A stretch of 64,000 bases of DNA from CAVTSA01 sp963737225 (GCA_963737225.1 CAVTSA010000017.1:62001-126000), one strand, 5' to 3'. Counted from the first letter of the stretch, positions 18,045 to 27,017 are shown. Numbers and translations are program-made. The notes: generated by a model from the sequence alone, not told the origin.

Positions 18045-20336
18045 TCAGGTCAGCCGGACCGCGCGGGGGCGGGCCGCTCTCACTCGTCGCACCACCCGGC
18101 CGGCCTGCTTTCGAAGCACTCGCGGCCGGACCGAAAGCCACTCCTCGATTCGGGAGAGCACGAACCCGGGCGAGGAAGCCGGCGCCGGCGCGGTGAAGCT
18201 CGGAGGTATCGGCGGCCGATGGAACGTCCGCGCCATCACAGCGCCCCCGACCCGCACTCCGTTGACGAGACGGTTCCCTTCGCGGGCGACGTAGGGTGCG
18301 ACGTTCTGGGAGCTGTCGGCGGAGAGCTCGGCAACCGCGCCCCTGACCGAAGGCACGGGCGGATCGAAGGTAAACGCGACCCAGCCGTTGTCCATCGCGT
18401 CCTCGGGCGCGACCGTGGCGGCGGCGAGGACGTGACGACCGACCCGCACCGTCAGCTCGAGCGGCGAGTGGACGGGCTTGAGCCAGCTCGCGATCTGCAC
18501 GTCGACACGGCACAGGGGTCCCTTGTCCAGGGGATAGCCGAAGGCGATCCGAGCGGTGTCGAGGCGCTCGCCCGCCCGATCGCTTCCCGCCCCCGGCGTG
18601 AGGCCCGGGATCACCCCGGCGGGCTCCACCTCGGTGAGGAAGGATTCCGAAGGCGATCGGTTGGGACGGGTTGGAACCGGCGCCCGCTCCGGGCTTCCCA
18701 GGATCCGGGCAAGGCGCTCTCCCAGCACCCAGGGCGATCCCTGCCGGAAGGCGGCCAGGCGAGCGGCATCCGCCATCTGCGGCAGCGCCGTCCGGTCCGA
18801 GAACGCTTCCTCCAGCCGCTCCCGAAACTCACCCGTGTCGCCGGCCAGCAGTCCGGTGCGGCCGTCCTCGATCGCCATCCGGAACGGTTCCGTCGCCCAG
18901 GCCAGCGTCGGCACGCCGACCAACGCGGCCTCCGACCACTTGATGGCGCTCTTCCCGTTCGTGAAGTCGTGCGTGACGAGCGGCGCGATGTTGAGGTCGA
19001 AGCGAACCAGGTGCTCGGGAACGCGCGGTCCCGGGACCCAACCGACGCTCTCGATGCGATCCGCGAACCGCTCCAGCTCGCCGGGCACCTCCAGGGGGCC
19101 GACCAGCAGCAGCCGTGCCTCCCGGTGGGCGTCGAGAAAGCCGGCGAGGGCCGGGCCCACCAGCTCGAAGTCCTCGTCGTGCGTGTCGGACCCGGAGCAG
19201 TAGCCGACCGTGAATGCATCGCCGCGATCGTGCGGCGCCGCGTTCCGGCGCACCTTCTCGAACATCACCGAGTAGGTCGTGTCGACGCCGTTCGGGAGCA
19301 CCTGCGCGGGGACCCCCATCCGGGCCATGTGGCGCGCGATCTCCGGGGTGGAGGCGATGCCGGCTCCGCACTCCTGAAGCATCGCCCGGTACCGGTAGGC
19401 GGTGTCGATCCAGGAATCACGTTCAAAGCGCGTGCGGTGCCGATGGATGGGCAGGTCGTCAACCGTCTCGGGATCGAAGATCAGATCGTCGACGTCCCAG
19501 AAGGTCGGGATGCCACGGCGCCGGGCGGACCGGATCAGGTCCACGAACTGCCGCGTCACCGGAGCCCGGTAGACGAGGACCGCGTCCGACCGCTCGAGCG
19601 CGTGGGGCAGACGCGGGTCGGCGTACCAGTGGATCTCGGAGGAGATCCCGAAGACCGCGAGCTGCTCGACCTTCTGGTGAACGCGGTACCGCATCGGCGA
19701 ACCCTGGGCACCGACGACGAGGAGGACGTGACGCAGCGCCGGGCGGGAGCCCCTGGTCTCCGCTCGACACCGGTGCGCGACCGCGTCCGCGTACGCCGCC
19801 AGCAGGTGCGCCTCGCCACCGTCAGCGGCCGGGTCGAGAACACGCATCCGCGCCTCGACGCCGCTCGCGACCAGCCGCTCCTGGGCCACCGTCGGGGGCA
19901 GCAGCGCCACGTCGTCAGGACGCAGCGCCTCCCGCAGGCGCTTGTTTCGCTCCGCCAGGGCGCCCGCACCGGAACTGCAGGCACAGGATCCCGGGGTCAC
20001 CGCGGGGAGGCAGGGGGTTCCGCTCGCGTCACGGCAGGTGCCGCGTTCGCAGATCCAGGAGTAGTCGGGCATCGACACCACGACCGCGGCCGTCCGGCTG
20101 CGTGCGGTGGCCACCAGGTTCGCCACCTGCTCCGGGCACCCGTCGAACAGCACCACATCGGGCCGGCGCTCGTCCAGGAGCGCCGCGAACGACCCCGGCG
20201 ACACCTCGGAGCCCGCTACCTTGTCGTGCTCAACGCCCTGGCTTTCCAGCCTCTTAACCATCGGCCCGAGGTCGGAGCCGAACCCCGGCCCGGACTCGCG
20301 GGCGATGGGCGGGTCGCCAACCTGGACAACTCGCAC
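18045..20336 (-). CDS. Large glycosyltransferase (GT-B) with C-terminal beta-sandwich
   Basis: Protein of 763 residues in three parts. Residues ~1-190 form a degenerate GT-B N-terminal domain with a cysteine motif (ICERGTC, then PCLPAVTPGSCAC). Residues ~205-530 form a GT4-like unit: PMRYRVHQKVEQL, WDVDDLIFDP, GIASTPEIARHM, VLPNGVDTTYS, and a donor-site segment FTNGKSAIKWSEAALVGVPT. Residues ~570-725 form a beta-rich domain with VDVQIASWLKPVHSPLELTV. It is a close paralogue of the second half of the bifunctional protein at 22397-25456. Both may decorate one polymer. The GTG start follows an AT-rich TATATAAGG stretch whose TATATA could be a -10 box and whose AAGG could be a ribosome site. Confidence 0.8.
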   Translation of the reverse strand: MRVVQVGDPPIARESGPGFGSDLGPMVKRLESQGVEHDKVAGSEVSPGSFAALLDERRPDVVLFDGCPEQVANLVATARSRTAAVVVSMPDYSWICERGTCRDASGTPCLPAVTPGSCACSSGAGALAERNKRLREALRPDDVALLPPTVAQERLVASGVEARMRVLDPAADGGEAHLLAAYADAVAHRCRAETRGSRPALRHVLLVVGAQGSPMRYRVHQKVEQLAVFGISSEIHWYADPRLPHALERSDAVLVYRAPVTRQFVDLIRSARRRGIPTFWDVDDLIFDPETVDDLPIHRHRTRFERDSWIDTAYRYRAMLQECGAGIASTPEIARHMARMGVPAQVLPNGVDTTYSVMFEKVRRNAAPHDRGDAFTVGYCSGSDTHDEDFELVGPALAGFLDAHREARLLLVGPLEVPGELERFADRIESVGWVPGPRVPEHLVRFDLNIAPLVTHDFTNGKSAIKWSEAALVGVPTLAWATEPFRMAIEDGRTGLLAGDTGEFRERLEEAFSDRTALPQMADAARLAAFRQGSPWVLGERLARILGSPERAPVPTRPNRSPSESFLTEVEPAGVIPGLTPGAGSDRAGERLDTARIAFGYPLDKGPLCRVDVQIASWLKPVHSPLELTVRVGRHVLAAATVAPEDAMDNGWVAFTFDPPVPSVRGAVAELSADSSQNVAPYVAREGNRLVNGVRVGGAVMARTFHRPPIPPSFTAPAPASSPGFVLSRIEEWLSVRPRVLRKQAGRVVRRVRAARPRAVRLT

Positions 20337-20350
20337 GCCGACCTTATATA
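20337..20350 (-). promoter_or_regulatory. AT-rich -10-like box before a glycosyltransferase gene
   Basis: TATATA on the minus strand (20350-20345), eight bases before the GTG at 20336. An AAGG inside the spacer could alternatively be a weak Shine-Dalgarno sequence. Confidence 0.35.
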
Positions 20351-20420
20351 TCAGGCGGAACCGGGCGGCTGCCTTGTGTCACCGGGACCCGGCCGTTCAC
20401 GGGCACCGTCCGGTCCCGGC

Positions 20421-20433
20421 TAAAGTAGCCCAG
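20421..20433 (+). promoter_or_regulatory. -10 box of a leaderless promoter before an 18-codon upstream frame
   Basis: TAAAGT at 20421-20426, then seven bases, then ATG at 20434 opening a short reading frame that overlaps the next gene. Confidence 0.45.
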
Positions 20434-20490
20434 ATGTCCTGCCGGAATGGCTCCCTTTCGGGGATCATGAGCGACGGTCATCGCCGGTGA
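20434..20490 (+). CDS. Possible 18-residue leaderless upstream peptide
   Basis: ATG at 20434 opens MSCRNGSLSGIMSDGHRR and ends in TGA at 20488-20490, sharing GTGA with the glycosyltransferase start at 20487. The -10-like TAAAGT is seven bases before the ATG. The main gene lacks a clear ribosome site, so coupled restart after this peptide is a reasonable way for it to be translated. A second in-frame ATG lies at 20467. This repeats the arrangement at 8868-8906. Confidence 0.38.
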   Translation: MSCRNGSLSGIMSDGHRR

Positions 20491-21512
20491 TCGACGAGAC
20501 CAGCATCCCGGCCAGCATCGTCATCCCGGCCTTCAACGAGGTGTTCCTGACGCGGGTGTGCCTCCTCAGCCTGGAACAGGCGGAGCTCTGCGGCTCCGAG
20601 GTGATCGTGGTCGACAACGGCTCCAGCGACTCCACGCCAGATCTCCTGCGAGAGTGGGAGGCCGCCGGTCCGCGGCGGATCGCGGTCCGATCGGAGGAGA
20701 ACCTTGGCTTCGCGCGCGGCTGCAACCTGGGCGCGGCGAGGGCGAGCGGCGACGTCGTGGTCTTCCTCAACAACGACACCTTCGTGATGCCGGACTGGCT
20801 GCCGCGCCTGCTGGCGCCGTTCGCCGACGCCTCGGTGTGGGTCACGGGGTCGCGCCTCCTCTATCCCAACGGTCGCGTCCAGCATGCCGGCGTCGTCTTC
20901 GTGGAGACCGGTCCCGGGCACATCTTCGCGGGGCTCCCGGGGGATTCGCCCCTGGTGCTGCAGGAGCGTGAGTACCAGGCCGTCACCGGCGCGGCTCTCG
21001 CCATCCGTCGCGACGCGTTCGAGCGGCTGGGAGGCTTCGACACCGCCTACTTCAACTCGTACGAGGACGGCGACCTGTGCCTCAAGGTTCGCGAGGCGGG
21101 CGGCCGGATCCTGTATGTGCCGGACTCGGTCGCCTACCACTGGGAGAGCATGAGCCGGGGCCGCCTGAGCTCGAACGACGATAGGAACAAGGACGTGTTC
21201 ATCAGTCGCTGGAAGGGGAAGTTCGACCCCGATTACGAGCGCACGATGCGGGAGGCGGAGGAGGCCGGGTTCGACCTCTCGGAGCGACTCCCCACCCGTC
21301 GTGAGCAGCATGACCGGCAGGTGTACCTGGAGGAGGCCGAGGTCGAGCGTGACCAGCTCCGGCAGCAGCTGGGCGAGATCACCGAAGAGCGCGACCTCCA
21401 GCGCCTGATCATCAACGCGAAGAGCGTGCGGCTGGCGCGGTGGCTGTCCGGGACCGCGCGCCGCGCGGTCCGCAGGCCCGCGCGGCCCGTGACCCGGGGG
21501 GTAGAAGAATGA
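20487..21512 (+). CDS. Glycosyltransferase family 2, rhamnosyltransferase-like
   Basis: GT-A enzyme of 341 residues. The fold has ASIVIPAFNEVFLTRVCL, VIVVDNGSSDSTPDLL, NLGFARGCNLGA, the metal site VVFLNNDTF and the acceptor region FNSYEDGDLCLKVREAGGRI with the ED pair, an arrangement shared with WbbL/GT2 rhamnosyltransferases. The last ~60 residues are a charged coiled coil ending KSVRLARWLSG, a tail also seen in other LPS-type enzymes. The GTG start overlaps a short upstream peptide and the stop overlaps the next methyltransferase (ATGA), so the genes are translationally coupled. The dTDP-rhamnose genes nearby make rhamnose a plausible donor sugar. Confidence 0.83.
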   Translation: MIDETSIPASIVIPAFNEVFLTRVCLLSLEQAELCGSEVIVVDNGSSDSTPDLLREWEAAGPRRIAVRSEENLGFARGCNLGAARASGDVVVFLNNDTFVMPDWLPRLLAPFADASVWVTGSRLLYPNGRVQHAGVVFVETGPGHIFAGLPGDSPLVLQEREYQAVTGAALAIRRDAFERLGGFDTAYFNSYEDGDLCLKVREAGGRILYVPDSVAYHWESMSRGRLSSNDDRNKDVFISRWKGKFDPDYERTMREAEEAGFDLSERLPTRREQHDRQVYLEEAEVERDQLRQQLGEITEERDLQRLIINAKSVRLARWLSGTARRAVRRPARPVTRGVEE

Positions 21513-22375
21513 CGCATCCCAACATCGAGGCCTGGCGTAAGGAGGGCGACCTGCAGACACTGCAGGTCACGATCCACGATGGCGTTCCCGAGGAGCAGCT
21601 GAGAGACCGGGGCCGCGCCTACCGCGACGCCATGTTCGGGCTCTACCCGCGCGCCGCGCCGGGCGCGGGAGCCAGGGTGCTCGAGATCGGACCCGGTGTC
21701 GGCTGGATCATGGAGTCGGTCATCGAGGCCTACCCCGATCTGGGGGAGGTGGTCGGGCTCGACGTGTCGCCGGAGATCTCGAAGGCGGCGTACGAGCGAT
21801 GGTCGGACCCGCGCGCCCACTTCGTCGCCTATGACGGCCTGCGCTGGCCGTTCGCCGATGGCGCGCTGGACGTGATCTATTCCTGCGCCGCTATCCAACA
21901 CGTCGAGAAGCACTGGGCGTTCTTCATCTTCAGCGAGGCGTATCGCGCGCTGAAGCCGGGCGGTCACGCGGTGCTGCACCTGCTGTCGGTGCATCACATC
22001 CCGCACTCCACCACCCCCTACGAAGAGGAAGCCCGGCACCACGTCGAGATGCGGACAGACCTCTGGTGGCACCACTACTACTCCTACGACGAGCTGTTCG
22101 TGCTGCTCTCCCAGGTGATCGGCGTGGACGACCTCGACATCAAGCCGATGGGGACCGTGGAGGGGTTCTGCGTTCACTTCTCGAAGCAGACCGGTCACCG
22201 GTTCGCCGACCCCGAGGTCGAGCGGCTGAGCTACCCGGCACGCCTCGCCGTCGATGGGCAGGTGGCCGCGCTGGAGGGTGAGCTGGAGCTGATCAAGGGC
22301 AGCCGGGCCTGGAAGCTCGCCACCTCCTTGCGCTCCGGCTGGCACCTGGTGAACCCCCGGGCCCGCCAGAGGTAG
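21509..22375 (+). CDS. SAM-dependent methyltransferase of the glycosyltransferase pair
   Basis: Class I methyltransferase, 288 residues, ATGA overlap with the GT2 gene upstream. Motif I is RVLEIGPGVGWIMESV, motif II VVGLDVSP, then DGLRWPFADGALDVIYSCAA and HVEKHWAFF, ending with a KGSRAWKLAT tail. A clear paralogue is encoded at 38090-39004 (same YSCAAIQH, KHWAFF and HYYSYDELFVLLSQVIGV blocks). The pairing with a glycosyltransferase suggests methylation of a newly added sugar, perhaps as a chain terminator recognised by the Wzt C-terminal domain; this is inference. Confidence 0.82.
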   Translation: MTHPNIEAWRKEGDLQTLQVTIHDGVPEEQLRDRGRAYRDAMFGLYPRAAPGAGARVLEIGPGVGWIMESVIEAYPDLGEVVGLDVSPEISKAAYERWSDPRAHFVAYDGLRWPFADGALDVIYSCAAIQHVEKHWAFFIFSEAYRALKPGGHAVLHLLSVHHIPHSTTPYEEEARHHVEMRTDLWWHHYYSYDELFVLLSQVIGVDDLDIKPMGTVEGFCVHFSKQTGHRFADPEVERLSYPARLAVDGQVAALEGELELIKGSRAWKLATSLRSGWHLVNPRARQR

Positions 22376-22396
22376 CGCGCGCGCCGGGATCGATCG

Positions 22397-25300
22397 TCAG
22401 CGGCGCCCCAGTCGCCCGGCACGACGCCGCACCCCGCCGGCGATCCGGCGCAGGCCCTGCACCGGACCCTCGGTGCGCAGGATGAAGGCGGCCCGCCGTC
22501 CGGCGATCGCGAGCAGGCCGCCGGCGATCACCCACCGGGGCGGTCTCTCTTCGGTGCCGGTCACCGCAATGCCGAAGTCGGGTGGCACCGGCGGCTGGTG
22601 GAACGTCCGGGCGACGATTCCGCCGACCCTCCTGCGGCCGTCGAGTGAGTGGGAGCCACGGGGGTGCGTGTAAGGCGAGACGTCCACCCCCGGCGTGGAG
22701 GACAGCTCCGCGGTCGTCGGTTGCCCCTCGCGCACCGCGAGCTCGAACGCCGCCCAGCCGTTGTCGCCGATCGCCTCCGGGCCCACCTCGGCCCGGCCGA
22801 GCGGCACTCCCTGGGCGGAGAGGACCTCGAGCGTGAGGGGGGCCGGCACGGCCTTGCGGAAGGTCGCCAGGTAGACGTCGACCCTCGCCAGGGGACCCGC
22901 CCCGACCGGGAGCTCGAAACCGACGCGGTGGCCGCCCAGCGACGCGCCCGGCGCCATCCGCGGATCATCGATGGTTGCGTGCAGGCCGGGAAGCAATCCC
23001 GCGGGCTCCAGCGCGCTCCGTCCCACCTCCGAGGGCCAGCCATCGGCGCCCGACACCGGCGGCGGGCCCTGCTCGACCGGCTGGGCCAGGATCTCGAGCA
23101 GATTGTTGCCGAGGGTCCACGGCGACCCCTGGCCGAGCGCCGCCAGACGCGCCCGCCTCCCCATGCGCGCGAAGCGCTCGGGCTCCGAGATCGCCTCTTC
23201 CAGCGTCCGGCGCCACTCGTCGACGCCGCCGGCGACCACTCCGGTTACGCCCTGCTCGATCGACTCCCTGAATGGGGCGCTCCCGGAGGCGAGCGTCGGG
23301 ACGTCCACCAGCGCCGCCTCCGACCACTTGATGGAGCTCTTGGACTCGTTGAACAGGCCGTCGATCAGCGGCGCCAGGTTGAGGTCGAAGGTGGCGAGCC
23401 GGGTCGGATGGCGGTCCCAGACGATGAAGCCGAGGCGCTGAACCTGGGCCGCGACCCGGTCCAGGGACGCCGGCGGTTGGAGCGGGCCGCCGAGGACCAG
23501 GCGGGCCTCGGGGTGCGAGCCGAGGAAGTCGATCAGTGCCGGCGTCACCAGCGCGAGGTCGGCGTCGTGGGTCGTCGTGCCCGAGGAGTAGCCGAGAACG
23601 AAGGGGTCGCCGGGGCGGCGCAGGCGGCTGCCCCGGGCGCGCCGGGCGCCTTCCGACATCACCGCCAGCGGGGTGTCGACGCCGTTGCGATGCACCGCCG
23701 CCGGTACCCCGAGGTGCTGCATCTGCCGTGCGATCTCGACCGTGGAGGCGATCCCGGCACCGCACTCGAGGAGCGACGCCCGGTACCGGCGCACGCCTTC
23801 CACCCACAGCTCCCGCTCGTCCTTCGGCAGGTGGGCGATGGTGGGCAGCCGCTCCGCCAGCTCGGGGTCGAAGATCAGGTCGTCGACGTCGAAGCGGATC
23901 GGGATCCGGCGCCGGTGCACCTCGCGGATGAAGCTGACCAGCTCCCGCGTCGCAGGAGCCCGGTAGACGATGACGGCGTCCGCACGGTCCAGCTGGGGGA
24001 CCAGGTCGGGGTCCGTGTACCGGAGCAGGACCGACTCCACGCCGCGAATCCGGAGCTGCTCGATCTTTTGGTGCACCCGGTAGTGGAGCGGCGAGCCGTC
24101 GATGCCCGCCACGAAGAGGACGCGCCGGGGCGCGGGCGGGCGCGAGCCGCTCCGGCCATCTGTCGACACCTGGCCCGATTCCCGGCCGGATTCCAGGCCA
24201 TCTGTCGACAGATGGCTGGTTTGGGAGCGGTGAGGTGGATGGTGCGGCTCGCCGCCGATCGACCGGTAGAGCGCATCGAGGTGGTCGGCCTGGCGCGCGA
24301 CGGTCGGGACGTCGCCTCGCGGACCGACTCCCGAGAGCCGGAGCAGCAGGGCGCGGTCCTGGTCGAGCCGGGCGATCGCGGCGGCGAGCGCGACCGCGTC
24401 GGCCGGGGGGACGAGCAGGCCGTTGACGCCGTCCTCGACCACCTCCTCCGGTCCTCCCACCTCGGTCGCCACCACGGGCAGCCCGCGCACCAGCCCCTCC
24501 CGAACCGCACGCGACGATGACTCGTACATGACCGACGGAACGACCAGCAGGTCGTGCGCGGCGATCACCCCGTCCAGGGCCTGGGGGTCGAAAGGCCGGT
24601 GCGCGCGGGCACCCGTCCCCCGCAGCCAGGCGGTGACGTCGAGCGACAGCGGATCCACGCCGTAGAGGTCAGCCTCCACCCGCCGGCCGCTCCTGTCCAG
24701 CCGGCGCAGCGCCTCACCCAGGACATGGATCCCCTTCTGCTTCGCGTCCCCGCCGATGTAGAGCAGACGCAGCGGGTGGTCGCGAGGTCGAAACCCGGGT
24801 TTGGCGGCGGGCTCGCTCTCGGGGGCCGCCACCGCGTTCGGATCGACCTCCATCCGACCGCCGACACCGCTCATGCGGAGCCTTTCGACCAGCGAGCGGC
24901 TGGGGGCCAGGATCAGATCGACGTCCTCCAGCACCCGGTCCAGGTAGCCGCGGCGCCGGAACAGGTCTTCGGTGCCCAGCAGGCAGGCGCAGGAGCCGGG
25001 GGAGACGGCGGGGAGGCAGGGCCGGTAGGTGAGGTCGATGCAGAACTGCCGCTGACACACCCACCAGAGGTCGTGCATGGTCACCACCACCTGGGCGCCG
25101 AACCGCTTCGCGAGCGGTATGGGTGACGCACCCAGGCTCTGGATGGAGTGGAAGTGGACGACCTCCGGCCGGTGCTCCTCCAGGAAGGCCCCGAACGCAG
25201 GCTCCACGGCCGGGTTCCTCCAGTTGCTTTCGGCCTCGTCGCGAAACGCGTCGGTGGTGACGATCCGGGTCACGGGAAATCCGTCCTGGATCTCGCTCGT

Positions 25301-25456
25301 GGTCTGCAGCATCGGACGGCTGGGCGCCAGGACGCCGGAGAACACGGCCACCTGATGGCCTCGGCGATGCTGCTCCACGACGATCTGGTGGCACTGCTGC
25401 GGAGCCCCGCCCCGGTGTTCGGGAACGTAGAGGCAGGTGACGTGGGCGATCCGCAC
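22397..25456 (-). CDS. Bifunctional glycosyltransferase: two fused GT-B modules plus beta-sandwich
   Basis: Protein of 1,019 residues. Residues 1-~395 are a complete GT4 enzyme: AHVTCLYVPEHRGGAPQQ, a cysteine motif (VCQRQFC, PCLPAVSPGSCACL), LLYIGGDAKQKGIHVLGEAL and VVPSVMYESSSRAVREGLV. Residues ~413-434 are a linker whose DNA carries a 42-bp palindrome pair. Residues ~445-800 are a second GT-B module like the 763-residue paralogue (PLHYRVHQKIEQL, FDVDDLIFDP, NGVDTPLAV, KSSIKWSEAALVDVPT), and the rest is the beta-sandwich. The frame is open further upstream, but GTG at 25456 starts the fold and sits six bases after a TACCAT box. Two successive sugar additions are likely. Confidence 0.82.
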   Translation of the reverse strand: MRIAHVTCLYVPEHRGGAPQQCHQIVVEQHRRGHQVAVFSGVLAPSRPMLQTTSEIQDGFPVTRIVTTDAFRDEAESNWRNPAVEPAFGAFLEEHRPEVVHFHSIQSLGASPIPLAKRFGAQVVVTMHDLWWVCQRQFCIDLTYRPCLPAVSPGSCACLLGTEDLFRRRGYLDRVLEDVDLILAPSRSLVERLRMSGVGGRMEVDPNAVAAPESEPAAKPGFRPRDHPLRLLYIGGDAKQKGIHVLGEALRRLDRSGRRVEADLYGVDPLSLDVTAWLRGTGARAHRPFDPQALDGVIAAHDLLVVPSVMYESSSRAVREGLVRGLPVVATEVGGPEEVVEDGVNGLLVPPADAVALAAAIARLDQDRALLLRLSGVGPRGDVPTVARQADHLDALYRSIGGEPHHPPHRSQTSHLSTDGLESGRESGQVSTDGRSGSRPPAPRRVLFVAGIDGSPLHYRVHQKIEQLRIRGVESVLLRYTDPDLVPQLDRADAVIVYRAPATRELVSFIREVHRRRIPIRFDVDDLIFDPELAERLPTIAHLPKDERELWVEGVRRYRASLLECGAGIASTVEIARQMQHLGVPAAVHRNGVDTPLAVMSEGARRARGSRLRRPGDPFVLGYSSGTTTHDADLALVTPALIDFLGSHPEARLVLGGPLQPPASLDRVAAQVQRLGFIVWDRHPTRLATFDLNLAPLIDGLFNESKSSIKWSEAALVDVPTLASGSAPFRESIEQGVTGVVAGGVDEWRRTLEEAISEPERFARMGRRARLAALGQGSPWTLGNNLLEILAQPVEQGPPPVSGADGWPSEVGRSALEPAGLLPGLHATIDDPRMAPGASLGGHRVGFELPVGAGPLARVDVYLATFRKAVPAPLTLEVLSAQGVPLGRAEVGPEAIGDNGWAAFELAVREGQPTTAELSSTPGVDVSPYTHPRGSHSLDGRRRVGGIVARTFHQPPVPPDFGIAVTGTEERPPRWVIAGGLLAIAGRRAAFILRTEGPVQGLRRIAGGVRRRAGRLGRR
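24154..24216. repeat. 42-bp-spaced palindrome pair inside a coding linker
   Basis: GGCCATCTGTCGACA occurs at 24154 and 24196, exactly 42 bases apart. The first copy is part of an inverted repeat GGCCA-N12-TGGCC around TGTCGACA. The second is the perfect palindrome GCCATCTGTCGACAGATGGC (24197-24216). The DNA encodes the linker between two glycosyltransferase modules and gives a repeated STDG at 14-residue spacing. Same 42-bp centre spacing as five other sites in this window. Confidence 0.75.
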
Positions 25457-25468
25457 GAAGGGATGGTA
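25457..25468 (-). promoter_or_regulatory. -10 box of a leaderless promoter
   Basis: TACCAT on the minus strand (25468-25463), six bases before the GTG at 25456. Confidence 0.5.
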
Positions 25469-25517
25469 GCGAAACCCCTGACGACGCCATCCAGGAGCAC
25501 GGCCCTGGGGGCTCCCG

Positions 25518-25532
25518 TAGGCTTCCAGGGCG
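25518..25532 (+). promoter_or_regulatory. -10 box of a leaderless promoter
   Basis: TAGGCT at 25518-25523, nine bases before the ATG at 25533. Together with the box at 25463-25468 it makes a 76-base divergent promoter region. Confidence 0.42.
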
Positions 25533-26909
25533 ATGTCACGGATCCTGATCGTGTGCGGCGACCGCGTCGGGCGGTCCATGGCCGGACCCGCGATCCGCTG
25601 CTGGGAGATGGCCGGCGTGCTGGCACGGGCCGGCAACCAGGTCCGCCTGACCGTCCCCGTCGCCTCGAACCTGGAGTCTCACGACTTCTCGATCCGCGTC
25701 GCGACCGAGCGCTCGATGGCGGAGGAGGAGGCGTGGGCGGACGTCATCGTGGTCCAGGGTTTCGTGCTGACGCGATACCCGGTGCTGGCGTGGACCCAGA
25801 AGCGGTTGGTGGTCGACCTCTACGACCCGTTCCCGATCGAGACCCTGGAGATGCACGCGGGCCGTCCTCTCGAGTACCAGAACGCTCAGTTCTGGCCCAC
25901 GCTCTCCACGCTGCTGGTCCAGACCCGGATCGGGGACCTCTATCTGTGCGCGAGCGAGCGCCAGCGGGACTTCTGGATGGGCGCGCTGCTGGCCGCCAAT
26001 CGCTTGAACCCCAGCACCCTGGCGCAAGACCGGACCATGCGGCGGCTCATCGACCTGGCGCCGTTCGGGATCAGTGACGAACCGCCGGCCCATTCGGGCA
26101 CTCCTGCGATCAAGGGAGTGCTCCCCGGGATCGGACCTGACGCCAGGGTCGCCATCTGGGCGGGCGGCGTCTACAACTGGTTCGACCCCCTGACGCTCCT
26201 GCGGGCCTGGCCCGGCGTGGTGGAGCGCATTCCCCAGGCCCGGCTGGTCTTTCTCGGGCTGCGGCACCCGAACCCGACCAATCCCGAGATGGAGATGGGC
26301 CGGCGATCGCTGGAGCTCGCGGAGAGCCTCGGCCTGCGCGACCGCACCGTGTACTTCAACACCTCCTGGGTGCCCTACGAGCGGCGCCAGGACTACCTGC
26401 TCGAAGCGGACCTCGGCGTCACCACCCACTTCGAGCATCTGGAGACGCGGCTCAGCTTTCGCACCCGGGTGCTCGACTACATCTGGGCCGGGCTGCCGAT
26501 CGTGGCCACCGAAGGGGACTCGTTCGCCGAGTGGATCGAGCGAACGGGCACCGGGCGCGTCGTCCGCTACCAGGACCGGGACGGCATCGTGGACGCCGTT
26601 GCCACGCTGCTCGGGGACCCGGACCAGCATGCCCGGGCGGCCGACCGCATCCGGGCGGAGCGGCCCGCGTTCACCTGGGAGCGCGCGCTGCGCCCGTTGA
26701 TCGAGTACTGTGCCGACCCCTGGTTCGCGCAGGACGTCGCTGGGCACAAGAACCCCTCTCGGACGGCCGGGCTGGTGGCCGACGTGCAGCCACCTCCGGG
26801 CCTGATGCGCAAGGTCCTCTGGTACCGCGAGCAGGAGGGAACGCTGGCGCTCGTCCGCCGGGCGTTCCGACGTGCGGGCCGCCAGGTCCGGCGGCGGTCG
26901 CCCGGCTAG
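25533..26909 (+). CDS. Glycosyltransferase family 4
   Basis: GT-B transferase, 458 residues. The N-terminal domain starts SRILIVCGDRVGRSMAGPAIR with the glycine-rich turn and has DLYDPFPIETLE. The donor domain has VAIWAGGVYNWFDPLTLLRA, VFLGLRHPNP, VYFNTSWVPYERRQDYLLEA and VLDYIWAGLPIVATEGD, where the last block is the conserved nucleotide-sugar loop. The C-terminal ~50 residues are basic. Read away from the large bifunctional transferase from its own leaderless-type promoter. Sugar and acceptor are unknown; the surrounding rhamnose genes suggest the same polysaccharide. Confidence 0.83.
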   Translation: MSRILIVCGDRVGRSMAGPAIRCWEMAGVLARAGNQVRLTVPVASNLESHDFSIRVATERSMAEEEAWADVIVVQGFVLTRYPVLAWTQKRLVVDLYDPFPIETLEMHAGRPLEYQNAQFWPTLSTLLVQTRIGDLYLCASERQRDFWMGALLAANRLNPSTLAQDRTMRRLIDLAPFGISDEPPAHSGTPAIKGVLPGIGPDARVAIWAGGVYNWFDPLTLLRAWPGVVERIPQARLVFLGLRHPNPTNPEMEMGRRSLELAESLGLRDRTVYFNTSWVPYERRQDYLLEADLGVTTHFEHLETRLSFRTRVLDYIWAGLPIVATEGDSFAEWIERTGTGRVVRYQDRDGIVDAVATLLGDPDQHARAADRIRAERPAFTWERALRPLIEYCADPWFAQDVAGHKNPSRTAGLVADVQPPPGLMRKVLWYREQEGTLALVRRAFRRAGRQVRRRSPG

Positions 26910-26944
26910 CCGAAAACGCGGCGGGCACTCCGGGAGGAGGTCGC

Positions 26945-26950
26945 TATCAT
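26945..26950 (+). promoter_or_regulatory. -10 box for the rmlC-epimerase-rmlD operon
   Basis: TATCAT at 26945-26950 would start transcription near 26957, giving a leader of about 60 bases before the TTG start of rmlC, which has its own AGGAGG. Unlike most promoters here this one is not leaderless. Confidence 0.4.
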
Positions 26951-27017
26951 GGGGGCCGCCTCGGCCCGAGAACTGCCCACCACGCACCTCGCCAAGAATC
27001 CACAGGAGGGTCCCGAC

